A DNA stretch of 64,000 nucleotides from Cohnella faecalis (GCF_003570905.1 NZ_QXJM01000027.1:186001-250000), one strand, 5' to 3'. Positions 54,664-63,920 are shown, numbered from the stretch's first letter. Translations and numbers: made by a program. Notes: generated by a model from the letters alone, not told the origin.

Positions 54664-55317
54664 TTAGCGGCCAAGACCGCGCAAAATAAATTGGATGGTC
54701 GCTTCCCGTTCCGCCGAGTCGTCCCATCCGCTCTTGGGAGCCAGAATAAATCGGACAAGCAAATAGCCGAGCAGCGACGAAGCGACGAGACGAACGACCG
54801 TGAGCGACGGAAGCTCGACGATTTGGCCTTGTTCCCGGTAATGGCTTACGACGTTGTCCAACCGTTGCAGCACTTTCTCGCCGACGCGGTTCAAGAACTG
54901 CTCTCGCAGCTCGTCATGAAACGGAACTTCCTGAATCAGAATGCGGATGATCTTCAAGTTCTTCTCCGCAAAAGCGATCCGGTTCTCCAGCATCCCACGG
55001 ATGAACCCTTCGAACGTCTCGTGAGGAGAATCGATGACAGAGTACAGATCCTTAAGCACGAAAGGTTCGATCAGCTTGGCGACGAATGGCGCCACGATGG
55101 AATACAGCAAATCTTTCTTTGTTCGATAATGACGAAATATCGTTCCTTCCGCAACGCCCGCCCGCTGAGCGATTTCGTTCGTCGCTGCGCCGGAATACCC
55201 CTTTTCCGCGAACACCTCGACCGCCGCTCGCAATATGCGGGATTGCTTCTCGGTACGGCGCTCGCCCTCTTGCTTTTCCAATAATTCCGTTAGCCATAAC
55301 TCCAGCGGATCCTTCAT
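54664..55317 (-). CDS. TetR/AcrR family transcriptional regulator
   Basis: This 217-residue protein has a helix-turn-helix (ATNEIAQRAGVAEGTIFRHY, about residues 43-62) followed by TKKDLL, as in all TetR proteins, and an all-helical ligand domain. It is the last gene of a three-gene operon with an ABC-2 exporter. It most likely represses that operon at the palindrome found at 57134-57149 and responds to the exported compound. The ligand is unknown. Confidence 0.9.
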   Translation of the reverse strand: MKDPLELWLTELLEKQEGERRTEKQSRILRAAVEVFAEKGYSGAATNEIAQRAGVAEGTIFRHYRTKKDLLYSIVAPFVAKLIEPFVLKDLYSVIDSPHETFEGFIRGMLENRIAFAEKNLKIIRILIQEVPFHDELREQFLNRVGEKVLQRLDNVVSHYREQGQIVELPSLTVVRLVASSLLGYLLVRFILAPKSGWDDSAEREATIQFILRGLGR

Positions 55318-55358
55318 TCGGCGAAACCTCTCTTTCCGGCAATTACGAGTACGATTGA

Positions 55359-56387
55359 TTATAAACGGCGATGCTTGCGCAGCGCCAAGACGTTCAGCAT
55401 GGCGAACAGCAGAGAGAAACCAACCAGCATCGCCGCATCGACACCAATATCGCTCCAGCCGTCCCCTCTAAGCATGATGCCGCGCATCGCATCGGCTCCG
55501 TAGTACAAAGGCAGAATTTTACCGACCGCTTGGAGCCATTGCGGCAGCGAATCAAGCTCGATCAATCCGCAGAAAAAGATTTGCGGAACGACGATAAGAG
55601 GGATGAATTGAAACATCTGGAACTCGTTCTGGGCGTAAGCGGACAGAAGGGTTCCGAGCGTCAGGGCGGTGACGGCGAGCAATAGATTCATGAACAGCAC
55701 GAGAAAAAGAGAGCCTTCCAACGCGATGCCTAGCACGCTCGTCGAATACCAAGCGATCAACGTGGCTTGAACGAGCGTGAACAGCCCGAAGCCGAGCAGA
55801 TAGCCGACGACGATTTCCCATCGCCTCAGCGGAGTAGCCAGCAATCGTTGCAGCGTTCCCGTCGTCCGCTCCCTAAGGAACGAAACGCCTGCGATGAGGA
55901 AGACAAAGAAGAAAGAGAAGAAGCCGACGAGAACGGATCCGTAATAATCGAAAATGTCCATGTCGCCCGACCCGTGCAGATAGGAAATGACCGGCTGCTC
56001 CGATGAGCCGGATTCCAGTACGGCTCTTAGCGAGGCTTGAATGGCGGCGACGGCGTTCCGGTTTTTGGTCGGGCTGCTTCCTTCTAGAGTCATCTCAGGG
56101 CGAAGTCCGTTGAAAGACACGATCGCGTCGAGCGTGCCAGCCTTCATATCGGACAAAGCGGCGTCTTTGTCTGGATAAGCGGTTACGTCGGCGTTCGTCT
56201 GCTCAAGTACCGCAAGAGCGGCCGCGGGAACGTTCACCGCACCGATTCGCGGGTCAGCGGCCTGGCCTTCGAATACGAATTTCATGAGTGTAAGGACGAG
56301 AAGGGGCGCGAGCATGATTAAGGCCAGCGTTCTTTTGTCTCTGATGAACTGACGGACAATGCGAACGGTCAACGAGCGGATTCTCAT
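55359..56387 (-). CDS. ABC-2 type exporter permease
   Basis: This 342-residue membrane protein has an N-terminal transmembrane segment (about 20-38), an extracellular domain of about 140 residues, and a C-terminal block of five segments (about 175-335). GVSFLRERTTGTLQRLLATP is the cytoplasmic coupling motif and FFCGLIELDSLPQWLQAVGK the typical late loop. It overlaps the ATPase gene by 4 bases and is followed by the TetR gene after 41 bases. Confidence 0.9.
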   Translation of the reverse strand: MRIRSLTVRIVRQFIRDKRTLALIMLAPLLVLTLMKFVFEGQAADPRIGAVNVPAAALAVLEQTNADVTAYPDKDAALSDMKAGTLDAIVSFNGLRPEMTLEGSSPTKNRNAVAAIQASLRAVLESGSSEQPVISYLHGSGDMDIFDYYGSVLVGFFSFFFVFLIAGVSFLRERTTGTLQRLLATPLRRWEIVVGYLLGFGLFTLVQATLIAWYSTSVLGIALEGSLFLVLFMNLLLAVTALTLGTLLSAYAQNEFQMFQFIPLIVVPQIFFCGLIELDSLPQWLQAVGKILPLYYGADAMRGIMLRGDGWSDIGVDAAMLVGFSLLFAMLNVLALRKHRRL

Positions 56388-57106
56388 CGTGCGCCACCTC
56401 CGAATGCGACGAATGCGTCTTCCATTGTGGAAGTCCCGGAGGAGCTTTTCAACTCAATGGGGCTGCCTGAAGCAATAACGGAGCCGTCCCGGATCATGGC
56501 GAGCCGATCGCATTTTTCCGCTTCGTCCATGACATGGGTCGTCATGAGAATGGTCACGCCGCCGCGCCGCAGGCTTTCGAGCTCGTTCCAGATGGACTTG
56601 CGCAGCACGGGATCGATGCCGACGGTCGGTTCGTCCAGGACGAGAACCTCCGGCTCGTGCATAAGCGCGACGGCGAGCGATAGACGGCGCTTCATGCCTC
56701 CCGAATAGAGGTGAACGGGCTTCTTCAAGTCGCCGGTCAGCTTGACGAGCTCGGCCGTTTCCTCCATGCGGCGCTTCAACCCGGCTCCGCGCAAACCGTA
56801 CAAGCTGGCGAAGAAAGCGAGATTTTCCTGCGCGGACAACTCTCCGTACAGGGCGTCGGACTGTGCCATATAGCCGATTCGGCTTAGCATGGACAGCTTG
56901 GGCATCCGTTCGCCGAGCAACGTGACCTCGCCGCCATCCGGAACGTCCAGCCCCGTAATAATCTTGACGAGCGTCGTCTTCCCCGAGCCGGAAGGACCGA
57001 GAAGACCGAAAATCTCGCCTTGCCGGACGGTAAGGCTGATGTTGTCCAGAACGGTTTGACGGCCGAATTTTCGCGTGACGCGATTGGCTTCGATACATGT
57101 GTGCAC
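56384..57106 (-). CDS. ABC exporter ATP-binding subunit
   Basis: This 240-residue ATPase has Walker A GPSGSGKTT, MAQSDALYGELSAQENLAFF (Q-loop), the signature YSGGMKRRLSLAVAL, Walker B VLVLDEPTVGIDPVLRK and the switch His in TTHVMDEAEKCDRLAM. The tyrosine in place of leucine in the signature is common in this class. The start is a GTG (57106) with AGGAGCTGG upstream. It is the first gene of the exporter-TetR operon, with an operator-like palindrome 28 bases before the start. Confidence 0.92.
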   Translation of the reverse strand: MHTCIEANRVTRKFGRQTVLDNISLTVRQGEIFGLLGPSGSGKTTLVKIITGLDVPDGGEVTLLGERMPKLSMLSRIGYMAQSDALYGELSAQENLAFFASLYGLRGAGLKRRMEETAELVKLTGDLKKPVHLYSGGMKRRLSLAVALMHEPEVLVLDEPTVGIDPVLRKSIWNELESLRRGGVTILMTTHVMDEAEKCDRLAMIRDGSVIASGSPIELKSSSGTSTMEDAFVAFGGGAR

Positions 57107-57133
57107 GGATACCAGCTCCTTCTATTCCGAAAT

Positions 57134-57149
57134 GAGTGATTACTCACTC
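57134..57149. promoter_or_regulatory. Probable TetR operator
   Basis: GAGTGATTACTCACTC is a 16-bp palindrome with mismatches only at two inner positions. It lies 28 bases before the GTG of the ABC-ATPase gene, next to a TAAAAT -10-like element (57157-57152, minus). The AGTGA/TCACT half-sites resemble operators of TetR-family regulators. Confidence 0.65.
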
Positions 57150-57465
57150 TTATTTTAACTCATTCTGGAATATTCAGGATAGAGGGCTTAAGCGCCGTTT
57201 TCAATAAAATGACTTTTGTCATTCTCCTATCCGGGCAAAGGTGACTTTAGAGATCTTTCCCTCCATTTTCCAGCCTTATAGAATGGGTTTATGAGGCGAT
57301 TATATTCCGTTCATACTCCGTTCATCTTTGTCCTTTACGATCGGAAATGGAAAGACCGGGAAGATGAGGGGCGGTCTTCCGTCTGATTCGGCATCCGACC
57401 TAAGTCTAGGACGAAGTCCGGTCTTGAGCCGTTTTTCGGAGACCGCGCTTGCCAGCTATGCTTAA

Positions 57466-57485
57466 CTTAAGAAAAGCTTAAGAAA
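57466..57485 (+). promoter_or_regulatory. Direct repeats with 11-bp period upstream of the RND gene
   Basis: CTTAAGAAA occurs at 57466-57474 and 57477-57485, with a further CTTAA at 57461. Direct repeats one helical turn apart are the usual binding mode of OmpR/PhoB-type response regulators. No regulator gene is adjacent, so the link is inference. Confidence 0.4.
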
Positions 57486-57512
57486 CCAAAGGTTTGGAAG
57501 GAGAAGGAAACT

Positions 57513-60500
57513 GTGCAGTCATTTATTCAAGGAACATTCCGCAATAAAGCAGCCGTGATTATCCTGATCGTCATGGTGCTCGGACTCGGGGTTTTCAGTT
57601 ATTTCAAGCTTCCGATGGAATTTTTGCCGGAGGCAGACAATCCGCAAGTAACGGTGAGCGTTATCGGGCCGGGCTACGACGCCGCCACGATGGAGCAATC
57701 GGTGACGAATCCGTTGGAGCAGGCGGTTGCCGTCATCAAAGGGAAGACGAACACGTTTTCCACTTCCGGGGACGGGTTTTCCCAGCTTAACCTGAACTTC
57801 GATTCAAGCACGAACATGAAGGAAGCGAAGGCGGAGGTCGAAAAAGCGGTCGGCGCCGTTCAATTGCCGGAGCGGGTGTCTCCTCCTTACGTCGTACAGT
57901 TCAACACCTCGATGATTCCGATTTCGTTCATTACGCTGTCGTTCAACAACGAGAACCTCGACCAGGCGCAGCGGGAAAAAATCGAGCAGCGCGTCAGCGA
58001 TGCCTTCAAAGGAATCGACGGCGTAGGCAGCGCGCAGCTGTTCGGCAAATCTCAGCCCAAGGTGGTCATAACGCCGGATACCGCCAAGCTTGCCGCCAAA
58101 GGCGTGCCTGTCCAAGCGTTGTACGGAGTGCTGCAAGGGCGGGAAACCTCCTCGTCGGTCGGCCAGACGAACATTGACGGGCAAGTCGTCAATCTGAGCG
58201 TTACGGCGGGCTTGAACGACGTGAAGACGCTTGCCGGCTTGCCGGTGGCCGCCGGAGTGACGCTTGGCGACGTGGCGAAGGTCGAGTTCGACACGAATGC
58301 GAAGGAAACGATCAATCGCGTTGACGGCAAAGAGGCTCTTACGGTCGTCATTTCCAAAGATGCCAGCTCCAATGCGGTCAGCGTGGGCAAGGATATCAAG
58401 AAAACCGTCGAAGATTTGAACAAAGAGAACAAAGACGCCACGCTCAAAATTACGTTGAGCACGTCGGATCAAGTCGTTCATTCGGTTAACAGCATGCTTC
58501 GCGAAGTTCTGATGGGTGCGCTGTTCGCTACGATCGTCATTCTGTTGTTCATGCGCAACGTTCGCGCGACGCTGGTCACTATCGTATCGATCCCGCTGTC
58601 GCTCGGAATGACGCTGTTCTTGCTCGACATGTCCGGCGTTACGCTGAACATCCTGACGCTCGGCGGCGTCGCGGTTGCGGTCGGCCGTCTCGTCGACGAC
58701 AGCATTGTCGTTATCGAGAACATTTTCCGCCGATTGCAGAAGGAGTCGTTCTCCGTCTCGCTTATTGTAGACGCAACGCGCGAAGTGGCGCGTGCGATTA
58801 CGGCATCCACGCTGACGACGGTTGCGGTGTTCTTGCCGATGAGTCTTTTGCGCGGAGGGCTTCAAGCGTTCCTGCTGCCGTTCGCTCTGACGGTTACGTA
58901 TGCGCTGCTATCCTCGCTGATCGTTGCGCTTACCGTCATTCCGCTGCTAAGCTCGGGTGTGCTCAAAAACTCGAAAATCAAAGAACACCTTCCTTCCAAG
59001 CGCTTTACTTCGTTCCTGGAATGGAACCTTCGCTTCAAGTGGCTGCCGATTCTGATTGCGTTCCTGCTTCTCCTTGGCTCGGTCGGAACGTACTTCTCCT
59101 TGCCGAAGGGAGCGATCGACAATTCCAGCGCTAGCAGTCTCAGTATTACGCTCGACTATAAGCCGGATACGCCGGTCGATGAAGTGCGCGAAAACGGACT
59201 CAAGCTCGAAAAGTTTCTGATGGAGCAAGAAGGCCAGGATTACGTTGACATGCAAATGGGGAACAGCGCGGACGGCGCAACTTACGGAAACGTCAATTCG
59301 CCGACTTTGGTGAGCTACACGGTTCAGATGAAAGACGGCGCCGATGCCGACAAAATTATAGATGCGGTCAAAGGGCAGCGCGCGAATTACCCTGGCGCCG
59401 ATCTGAACGCCGGACCCGGCTCGTTTTTCGGCGGAGGCTCATCTACGCAAGTATTCGTTGACGTGACGGGCGACAATCTGGATCAGCTGACCAAGTCAGC
59501 GGATGAGGTCATTGCCAAAATCAAGCCGATCAAGGACGTCCTGAAAGTAGAAAGCAATCAGGAAGAGAAGAAGACGGTTTACACTCTTAAAGTAAACGCA
59601 TCGCAAGCGAAAGCCGGCGATATCGCCAGCCAGCTGCAAGGAATGCTGAATTCGGTGCCGATCGGCACGATGAAAGCGAACGGCCAGCCTGTCAGCGTTA
59701 TTCTCGAGCCTGTGCTGAAGCCGCAATCGGAAGCGGATCTTGAGAATTTGACGGTAATGACCGACGCAGGTCCGAAGCCGGCATCGAGCGTAGCCGAGTG
59801 GGTCAAGGAAGAGCTTCCGACGAAATTTTTCCACAAGGACGGCAAAAGCTATGTAAGGGTGGCTGCAACTGTCGAGCCAAGCCAACTGTCCATTGTAGGC
59901 GCGGATATTAAGAAAGCGATGAATGACGTAAAAACTCCCGACGGAGTGAAATTGAACGTCGGCGGCGCTTCCGCCGACCAGTCCGAAGATTTCATGAGCT
60001 TGTTCATGATGATGCTCGTGTCCATCGGCATCGTATACTTGATCATGGTCATCACGTTCAAGACGCTTAAAGCGCCGCTCGCCATTCTGTCTTCCCTGCT
60101 GTTCGTACCGATTGGAGCCGTACTGGGACTGCTGATCGGCAACGTCAAGCCGGACTTCACCGCCATTTTCGGAGTCGTCATGCTTGTCGGCATCGTCGTT
60201 ACGAACGCGATCGTTCTCATCGACCGGGTTAGACAGAACGAAGAGACGATGACCATTCGCGAAGCGCTGCTTGAAGCGGCCGGAACGCGGATGCGTCCGA
60301 TTCTGATGACCGCTATCGCCACTGTCTGCGCGATGCTTCCGCTCGTCTTCGGAACGTCGGAATCGGGCAGCATCGTATCGCAGAGCCTTGCGATCGTCGT
60401 TATCGGCGGACTGATCGTTGCTACGTTGCTGACGCTCGTTATCGTCCCGTGCATTTACGAGCTGCTATTCTTCCGCAAGTCCAAACGCCAGCGCGTAGCA

Positions 60501-60530
60501 AAAGCCAAGCAACAAACGATCGCCGCTTAA
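57513..60530 (+). CDS. RND family efflux permease (AcrB/SwrC-like)
   Basis: This 1005-residue protein has the full RND layout: a first transmembrane helix (about 13-32), a large porter loop (about 35-325), six helices (about 330-530), a second porter loop (about 550-840) and six final helices (about 850-990). VAVGRLVDDSIVVIENIFRR carries the conserved Asp pair of helix 4. It is close in size to Bacillus SwrC/YerP, which exports surfactin-like lipopeptides. No adaptor gene is adjacent. The GTG start has GGAAGGAGAAGG about six bases upstream. The substrate is not predictable. Confidence 0.93.
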   Translation: MQSFIQGTFRNKAAVIILIVMVLGLGVFSYFKLPMEFLPEADNPQVTVSVIGPGYDAATMEQSVTNPLEQAVAVIKGKTNTFSTSGDGFSQLNLNFDSSTNMKEAKAEVEKAVGAVQLPERVSPPYVVQFNTSMIPISFITLSFNNENLDQAQREKIEQRVSDAFKGIDGVGSAQLFGKSQPKVVITPDTAKLAAKGVPVQALYGVLQGRETSSSVGQTNIDGQVVNLSVTAGLNDVKTLAGLPVAAGVTLGDVAKVEFDTNAKETINRVDGKEALTVVISKDASSNAVSVGKDIKKTVEDLNKENKDATLKITLSTSDQVVHSVNSMLREVLMGALFATIVILLFMRNVRATLVTIVSIPLSLGMTLFLLDMSGVTLNILTLGGVAVAVGRLVDDSIVVIENIFRRLQKESFSVSLIVDATREVARAITASTLTTVAVFLPMSLLRGGLQAFLLPFALTVTYALLSSLIVALTVIPLLSSGVLKNSKIKEHLPSKRFTSFLEWNLRFKWLPILIAFLLLLGSVGTYFSLPKGAIDNSSASSLSITLDYKPDTPVDEVRENGLKLEKFLMEQEGQDYVDMQMGNSADGATYGNVNSPTLVSYTVQMKDGADADKIIDAVKGQRANYPGADLNAGPGSFFGGGSSTQVFVDVTGDNLDQLTKSADEVIAKIKPIKDVLKVESNQEEKKTVYTLKVNASQAKAGDIASQLQGMLNSVPIGTMKANGQPVSVILEPVLKPQSEADLENLTVMTDAGPKPASSVAEWVKEELPTKFFHKDGKSYVRVAATVEPSQLSIVGADIKKAMNDVKTPDGVKLNVGGASADQSEDFMSLFMMMLVSIGIVYLIMVITFKTLKAPLAILSSLLFVPIGAVLGLLIGNVKPDFTAIFGVVMLVGIVVTNAIVLIDRVRQNEETMTIREALLEAAGTRMRPILMTAIATVCAMLPLVFGTSESGSIVSQSLAIVVIGGLIVATLLTLVIVPCIYELLFFRKSKRQRVAKAKQQTIAA

Positions 60531-60540
60531 TCGCGGTTCG

Positions 60541-60596
60541 CAGGAAGGACTGTTCCGCAAGGTCTGAAAAGACCTTTGAGGGACGGTCCTTCGCTT
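60541..60596 (+). terminator. Possible terminator of the RND gene
   Basis: GAAGGAC-TGTTCC ... GGGACGGTCCTTC forms a long stem without a clear T run, with an inner AAGGTCT ... AGACCTT hairpin. Confidence 0.5.
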
Positions 60597-60671
60597 GCTT
60601 ATGAGGCTGGGAGACGATACTCTGGTAAAGTGGAATGATCCTATTGGGATATGAGGAGGCACGAAATAGCA

Positions 60672-61244
60672 ATGAATGTGGAAGAAGCGATACGCACTCG
60701 AAGAAGCATCGGAAAAGTGAAGGATGAGCCCGTTCCGCGCGAGCTGTTGGAGCGTATGCTCGAAGCGGCGGTCTGGGCGCCTAATCATCATCAGACGGAG
60801 CCGTGGAAGTTCGTCGTCATGACCGGCGAAGGCCGCAAAACGCTAGGCCGAGCGTACGCAGAAATCGCGTCCGGGCATTCCCCAAACCTTTCGGAGCAGG
60901 AGAGGGCGGAACTGCATAAGAGAGAAGAGGCGAAAGCGAATCGCGCTCCGGTCGTGATCGCGGTCGTCTGCTCGCCAAGCGAGGCTCCGCGGGTGAGCCG
61001 CGCCGAAGAATTTGCCGCCGCCAACTCCGCCGTGCAAAATCTGCTGTTGTCCGCTCATGCGAGCGGTCTTGGAGCCGTATGGAGATCGGGCGATCCGATG
61101 TACCACCCGGCGATGAAGAGCGCGTTCGGCCTTCAGCCGCAAGAAGAATTGGTCGGTCTCGTCTACGTCGGCTACCCGGATTTGCAGCCTCCGGAAGGGA
61201 AGCGAATTCCCGCTGCAAGCAAGACGATCTGGATCGAAGCGTAA
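60672..61244 (+). CDS. Nitroreductase family protein
   Basis: This 190-residue flavoprotein is of the compact nitroreductase type. MNVEEAIRTRRSIGKVKDEP is the FMN-binding opening, LEAAVWAPNHHQTEPWKFVV the central motif, and NLLLSAHASGLGAVWRSGDP the second FMN site. The C-terminus EELVGLVYVGYP is typical. It would reduce nitro, quinone or enal compounds with NAD(P)H. The start at 60672 has GGAGG 13 bases upstream, which is long; the ATG at 60651 has none. Confidence 0.9.
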   Translation: MNVEEAIRTRRSIGKVKDEPVPRELLERMLEAAVWAPNHHQTEPWKFVVMTGEGRKTLGRAYAEIASGHSPNLSEQERAELHKREEAKANRAPVVIAVVCSPSEAPRVSRAEEFAAANSAVQNLLLSAHASGLGAVWRSGDPMYHPAMKSAFGLQPQEELVGLVYVGYPDLQPPEGKRIPAASKTIWIEA

Positions 61245-61273
61245 GAGAGCTCTGACCGGGGGCCGCCAACGTT

Positions 61274-61705
61274 GAAAGAGCGGTACGTCGTACCGCACAT
61301 TGGTGCGAGGAAGTGGGATTCGCCGAAAGAGTGGTACGACGTACCGCACATCGGCGCGAAGTAGCGGGATTCGCCGAAAGAGCGGTACGTCGTCCCACAC
61401 ATCGGCGCAAGGAAGCGAGATTCGTCGAAAGAGCGGTACGTCGTCCCACACATCGGCGCAAGGAAGCGGGATTCTCCGAAAGAGTGGTACGACGTACCGC
61501 ACATCGGCGCGAAGAAGTGTGATTCGCCGAAAGAATGGTAAGGCGTACCGCACATCGGCGCAAGGAAGCGAGATTCGTCGAAAGAGCGGTACGTCGTCCC
61601 ACACATCGGCGCAAGGAAGTGGGATTCGCCGAAAGAGTGGTACGACGTACCGCACATCGGCGCGAAGTAGCGGGATTCGCCGAAAGAGTGGTACGACGTA
61701 CCTTA
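61274..61705. repeat. 51-bp tandem repeat array with palindromic core
   Basis: Eight full units and one partial unit occur at exact 51-bp spacing (starts 61274, 61325, 61376, 61427, 61478, 61529, 61580, 61631, 61682). Most units hold the palindrome GGTACG-A/T-CGTACC or a near form (GGTACGTCGTCCC in three), followed by CACATCGGCGC and a GATTCGCC end. Because 51 is a multiple of three, several frames on both strands stay open through it; these look like shadows. The array fills the space between a nitroreductase gene and the yktB terminator. Confidence 0.92.
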
Positions 61706-61722
61706 CATACTATCCGCACGCC

Positions 61723-61758
61723 AAAGAACCGCCCCCTGCTGCAGGGGGCGGTTCTTTG
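61723..61758. terminator. Bidirectional terminator after yktB and the repeat array
   Basis: AAAGAACCGCCCCCTGC / GCAGGGGGCGGTTCTTT is a perfect palindrome. Confidence 0.85.
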
Positions 61759-61770
61759 TACGGCGCAAGA

Positions 61771-62417
61771 CTACCCTTTTGCCATCCGGTAAAGCGGCTT
61801 GAGCTTCTTGAACGTCTTCTCGGCGAGCGCTAGGAACGCACTCTCGTCCGAGACAATCGGATCGTCCTTTTGAATGTGAATGCCGCACGTCAATTCCGCC
61901 GCTTTCACCGAGCCGAGTCTATAGAACAGGTCGGCGAGCTCTTCATCGGCCAGCTTTCCGTGACGGAGCCCTTCCGGGATCATATGATCCTTGGACCAGA
62001 CGAAGGACGCCGGAATCGAACGCCGCACGGAGGCAAGCTCGGCCAACGCTCGCTCGGCGAAAGCTCCTTTGGATTCGCATTCATAAATGATGGCAAATTG
62101 AATGAAAATGTGCGAGCCCCACAATCCGATTTGAAAATGAGGCAAAGCTTTATAGCCTCGCTTGCTGGGCGCATAAGCGACCCAGGTATCGTTCGGAGGA
62201 TTGATCGTCCGGCGAGCGTGCTTGGCGACATGGGGATATACCGTCTCGCCGCATAGGTCGGACAAAAACGGGGACAGCTGATCCCCGAGCTGATGCAGCT
62301 TCGGCCGCACTTGTTCGATCAAGGCGGTCATGCGGGGCTCCAAGCCGTCAATATCGAATACTTCGAAATCGGCGGGAACGAATCCCCGAACGAACTTGTT
62401 AACTCGGTTGCGCTCAT
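61771..62417 (-). pseudogene. yktB: YktB-like protein (DUF1054), frameshifted near the start
   Basis: The main frame holds HVAKHARRTINPPNDTWVAY, KRGYKALPHFQIGLWGSHIF and FVWSKDHMIPEG, which match the DUF1054 (YktB) family. The natural start is the ATG at 62417, with AAGGAG upstream, giving MSATELTSSFG; the frame then breaks in a run of four G (62384-62387, read on minus). One more G gives SSFGGFVPADFEVFDIDGLE and a 215-residue protein, the expected length. The function of YktB is unknown. The break has the same one-missing-G signature as four other genes here. Confidence 0.85.
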
Positions 62418-62681
62418 CGTCGTTTCTTCTCCTTACAAACCATTTTCGAAAGCAGCTTGACTCATTATAACACGGGAAAATCCGCTTGCGCCCCGAGTTG
62501 GAGAGGGCATTTTCATCGATTTTATGGAAATGCTTTCATTTTTCCGAAAATAGTCAAGAAACCAAGTTGCCAGAACATAAGATGGAGTATAAGATAAAAG
62601 CAAGCAAGAATATTCAGAACATTCGGTCAAACCGTCAGTCTTTCAGTCGGGCCACGCGGCGCTGCAGGAGGAGGGCTTGCC

Positions 62682-63278
62682 GTGAACCGAAGTTACGAAG
62701 TGGAATATTGTAATCTGGAGCTACGATTCGACCGTCGTCAAATCCAAAACTTGCTTCGCGAGCTCATCCAGCAAGGCTACTCGCTTTATTGGAACGAGAG
62801 CGACCATCTGTTCACCGTATCCGTCAGAACCGGAAGAAAGCTTCTCAAGCTGCGTTTCCAACGAATATTGAACCGTTACAAGCTGGTCGGCGATTATTTG
62901 GTCAAGGACGAGAAGCTGGCGCTCTGGATCGAAAAGCTGATAGGCGATTCGCGCGGTCATGCTATCGTGAAGCGATTCCGGGATCGTCAAATTCTAATCG
63001 AAAACATCATGTTCGGCGAAATTATCCGTCTCGTGGAGGTGTCGGGTATGGAACATCGAATCATTTTCCAGAAGCGGCCGCATATCACAGTGGAAGACAT
63101 GGTGCAAGCATTCAAATCGAAAAGAGCCGAACTGCGGGCGGGCGTCTTGCGCCTTGAAATCGATTATGAGCTTGCGGTGCTCCACGAAGCGATCCAAGAG
63201 GGACGCGCCGCAGATGCGGAGGCCAGCAAGGAAAAGCTGAAGGTCATGCGCGTAGAGATGCTCCTGCTGGAGCTGTGA
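62682..63278 (+). CDS. Conserved hypothetical protein
   Basis: This 198-residue protein starts at a GTG with GGAGGAGGG seven bases upstream. A predicted alpha/beta N-terminal half (LELRFDRRQIQNLLRELIQQ, LFTVSVRTGRKLLKL) is followed by a middle with GEIIRLVEVSGMEHRIIFQK and a long helical C-terminus (about 150-198). Similar Paenibacillus proteins are sometimes labelled non-ribosomal peptide synthetase module, but no condensation, adenylation or carrier domain is present, so that label is not supported here. The function is unknown. Confidence 0.7.
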   Translation: MNRSYEVEYCNLELRFDRRQIQNLLRELIQQGYSLYWNESDHLFTVSVRTGRKLLKLRFQRILNRYKLVGDYLVKDEKLALWIEKLIGDSRGHAIVKRFRDRQILIENIMFGEIIRLVEVSGMEHRIIFQKRPHITVEDMVQAFKSKRAELRAGVLRLEIDYELAVLHEAIQEGRAADAEASKEKLKVMRVEMLLLEL

Positions 63279-63298
63279 ACCCATAGGATGAACCGAAA

Positions 63299-63339
63299 GA
63301 GAGGCGGGGCCCGTTTTACGGGCCTCCGCCTCTTTATTT
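63299..63339 (+). terminator. Rho-independent terminator
   Basis: GAGGCGG(GG)CCCG-tttta-CGGG(CCT)CCGCCTC is followed by TTTATTT. Confidence 0.88.
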
Positions 63340-63849
63340 GAAACCCATCCGATACCGACCCAGAGGACGCCGACCAGCCCGCCTAGCCCGGCCCCGAGCC
63401 GAACTAACGCCGAATGACCGACGATCCTCGCTTAGCCCGACGTATAACTGCAGAACATATCTTTATTTTGAGGATAGATCGGTATTCTAGTTACATTATC
63501 TGCAAAAAGTACATTTCTTCAGGATGCTTTTAGCGTCATGCTCCGAAATGGAAAAAATTAACGGTACTTTCTACAGTTCAATCTCAAGCGCACGGCTCTA
63601 AAGGATGGTTAGCTGTAGCTATTACAGTTAATCTACCTCACCCGTCAGACCGCAGAGGCGAATGAGGTGGTTTTTTTTGGAATGCCAGAAAGAAAGCTAG
63701 CATAAGCTTTCCGCCCCTTATATCTATCCGATACCAAAGCAAAGTTTCAGAGACGCCGGGAGCCTGTAGACCCGACTCCTGAGCGCGCCGTATGCGTCGC
63801 CGGACGGCTAAAAAAGTTGCGTCGGACGAATCGTCCAAGCAATTGATGG
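63340..63849. other. Intergenic stretch before gndA
   Basis: No gene is supported. A CTACCTCA ... TGAGGTGG pair with TTTTTTTT after it (about 63632-63677) could be a weak terminator. One 72-residue open frame on the minus strand has no family look. Confidence 0.5.
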
Positions 63850-63878
63850 TTTTCATTCTCAGTCAAAAAGAGTACAAT
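63850..63878 (+). promoter_or_regulatory. Possible promoter of gndA
   Basis: TACAAT (63873-63878) has a weak -35 (TTTTCA, 63850-63855) at 17-base spacing, 42 bases before the start codon. Confidence 0.45.
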
Positions 63879-63920
63879 AGGCTTATTGTGAAAATTTTGT
63901 ACCAAAGGATGAAGAGAACA

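Larger units (their letters stand above)
57107..57512. other. Divergent regulatory region between the TetR-ABC operon and the RND gene
   Basis: No gene is supported in this stretch. It holds the TetR-type palindrome (57134-57149), a short hairpin AATGAC-tttt-GTCATT (57208-57223), and a pair of 9-bp direct repeats 11 bp apart before the RND gene (57466-57485). Confidence 0.6.

Noticed and set aside
57804..58865. 353-residue minus-strand open frame inside the RND gene
   Set aside because: Antisense shadow with Arg/His-rich composition and no ribosome site.
61274..61705. CRISPR array
   Set aside because: The 51-bp units are contiguous without unique spacers, and no cas gene is in the window.
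60817..61719. Several long repeated open frames on both strands over the 51-bp array
   Set aside because: The 51-bp period is a multiple of three, which keeps frames open; none has a ribosome site or a start in a sensible place, and parts overlap the nitroreductase gene.
63638..63856. 72-residue minus-strand open frame before gndA
   Set aside because: No ribosome site, no conserved pattern, and it runs through a terminator-like hairpin and the gndA promoter region.
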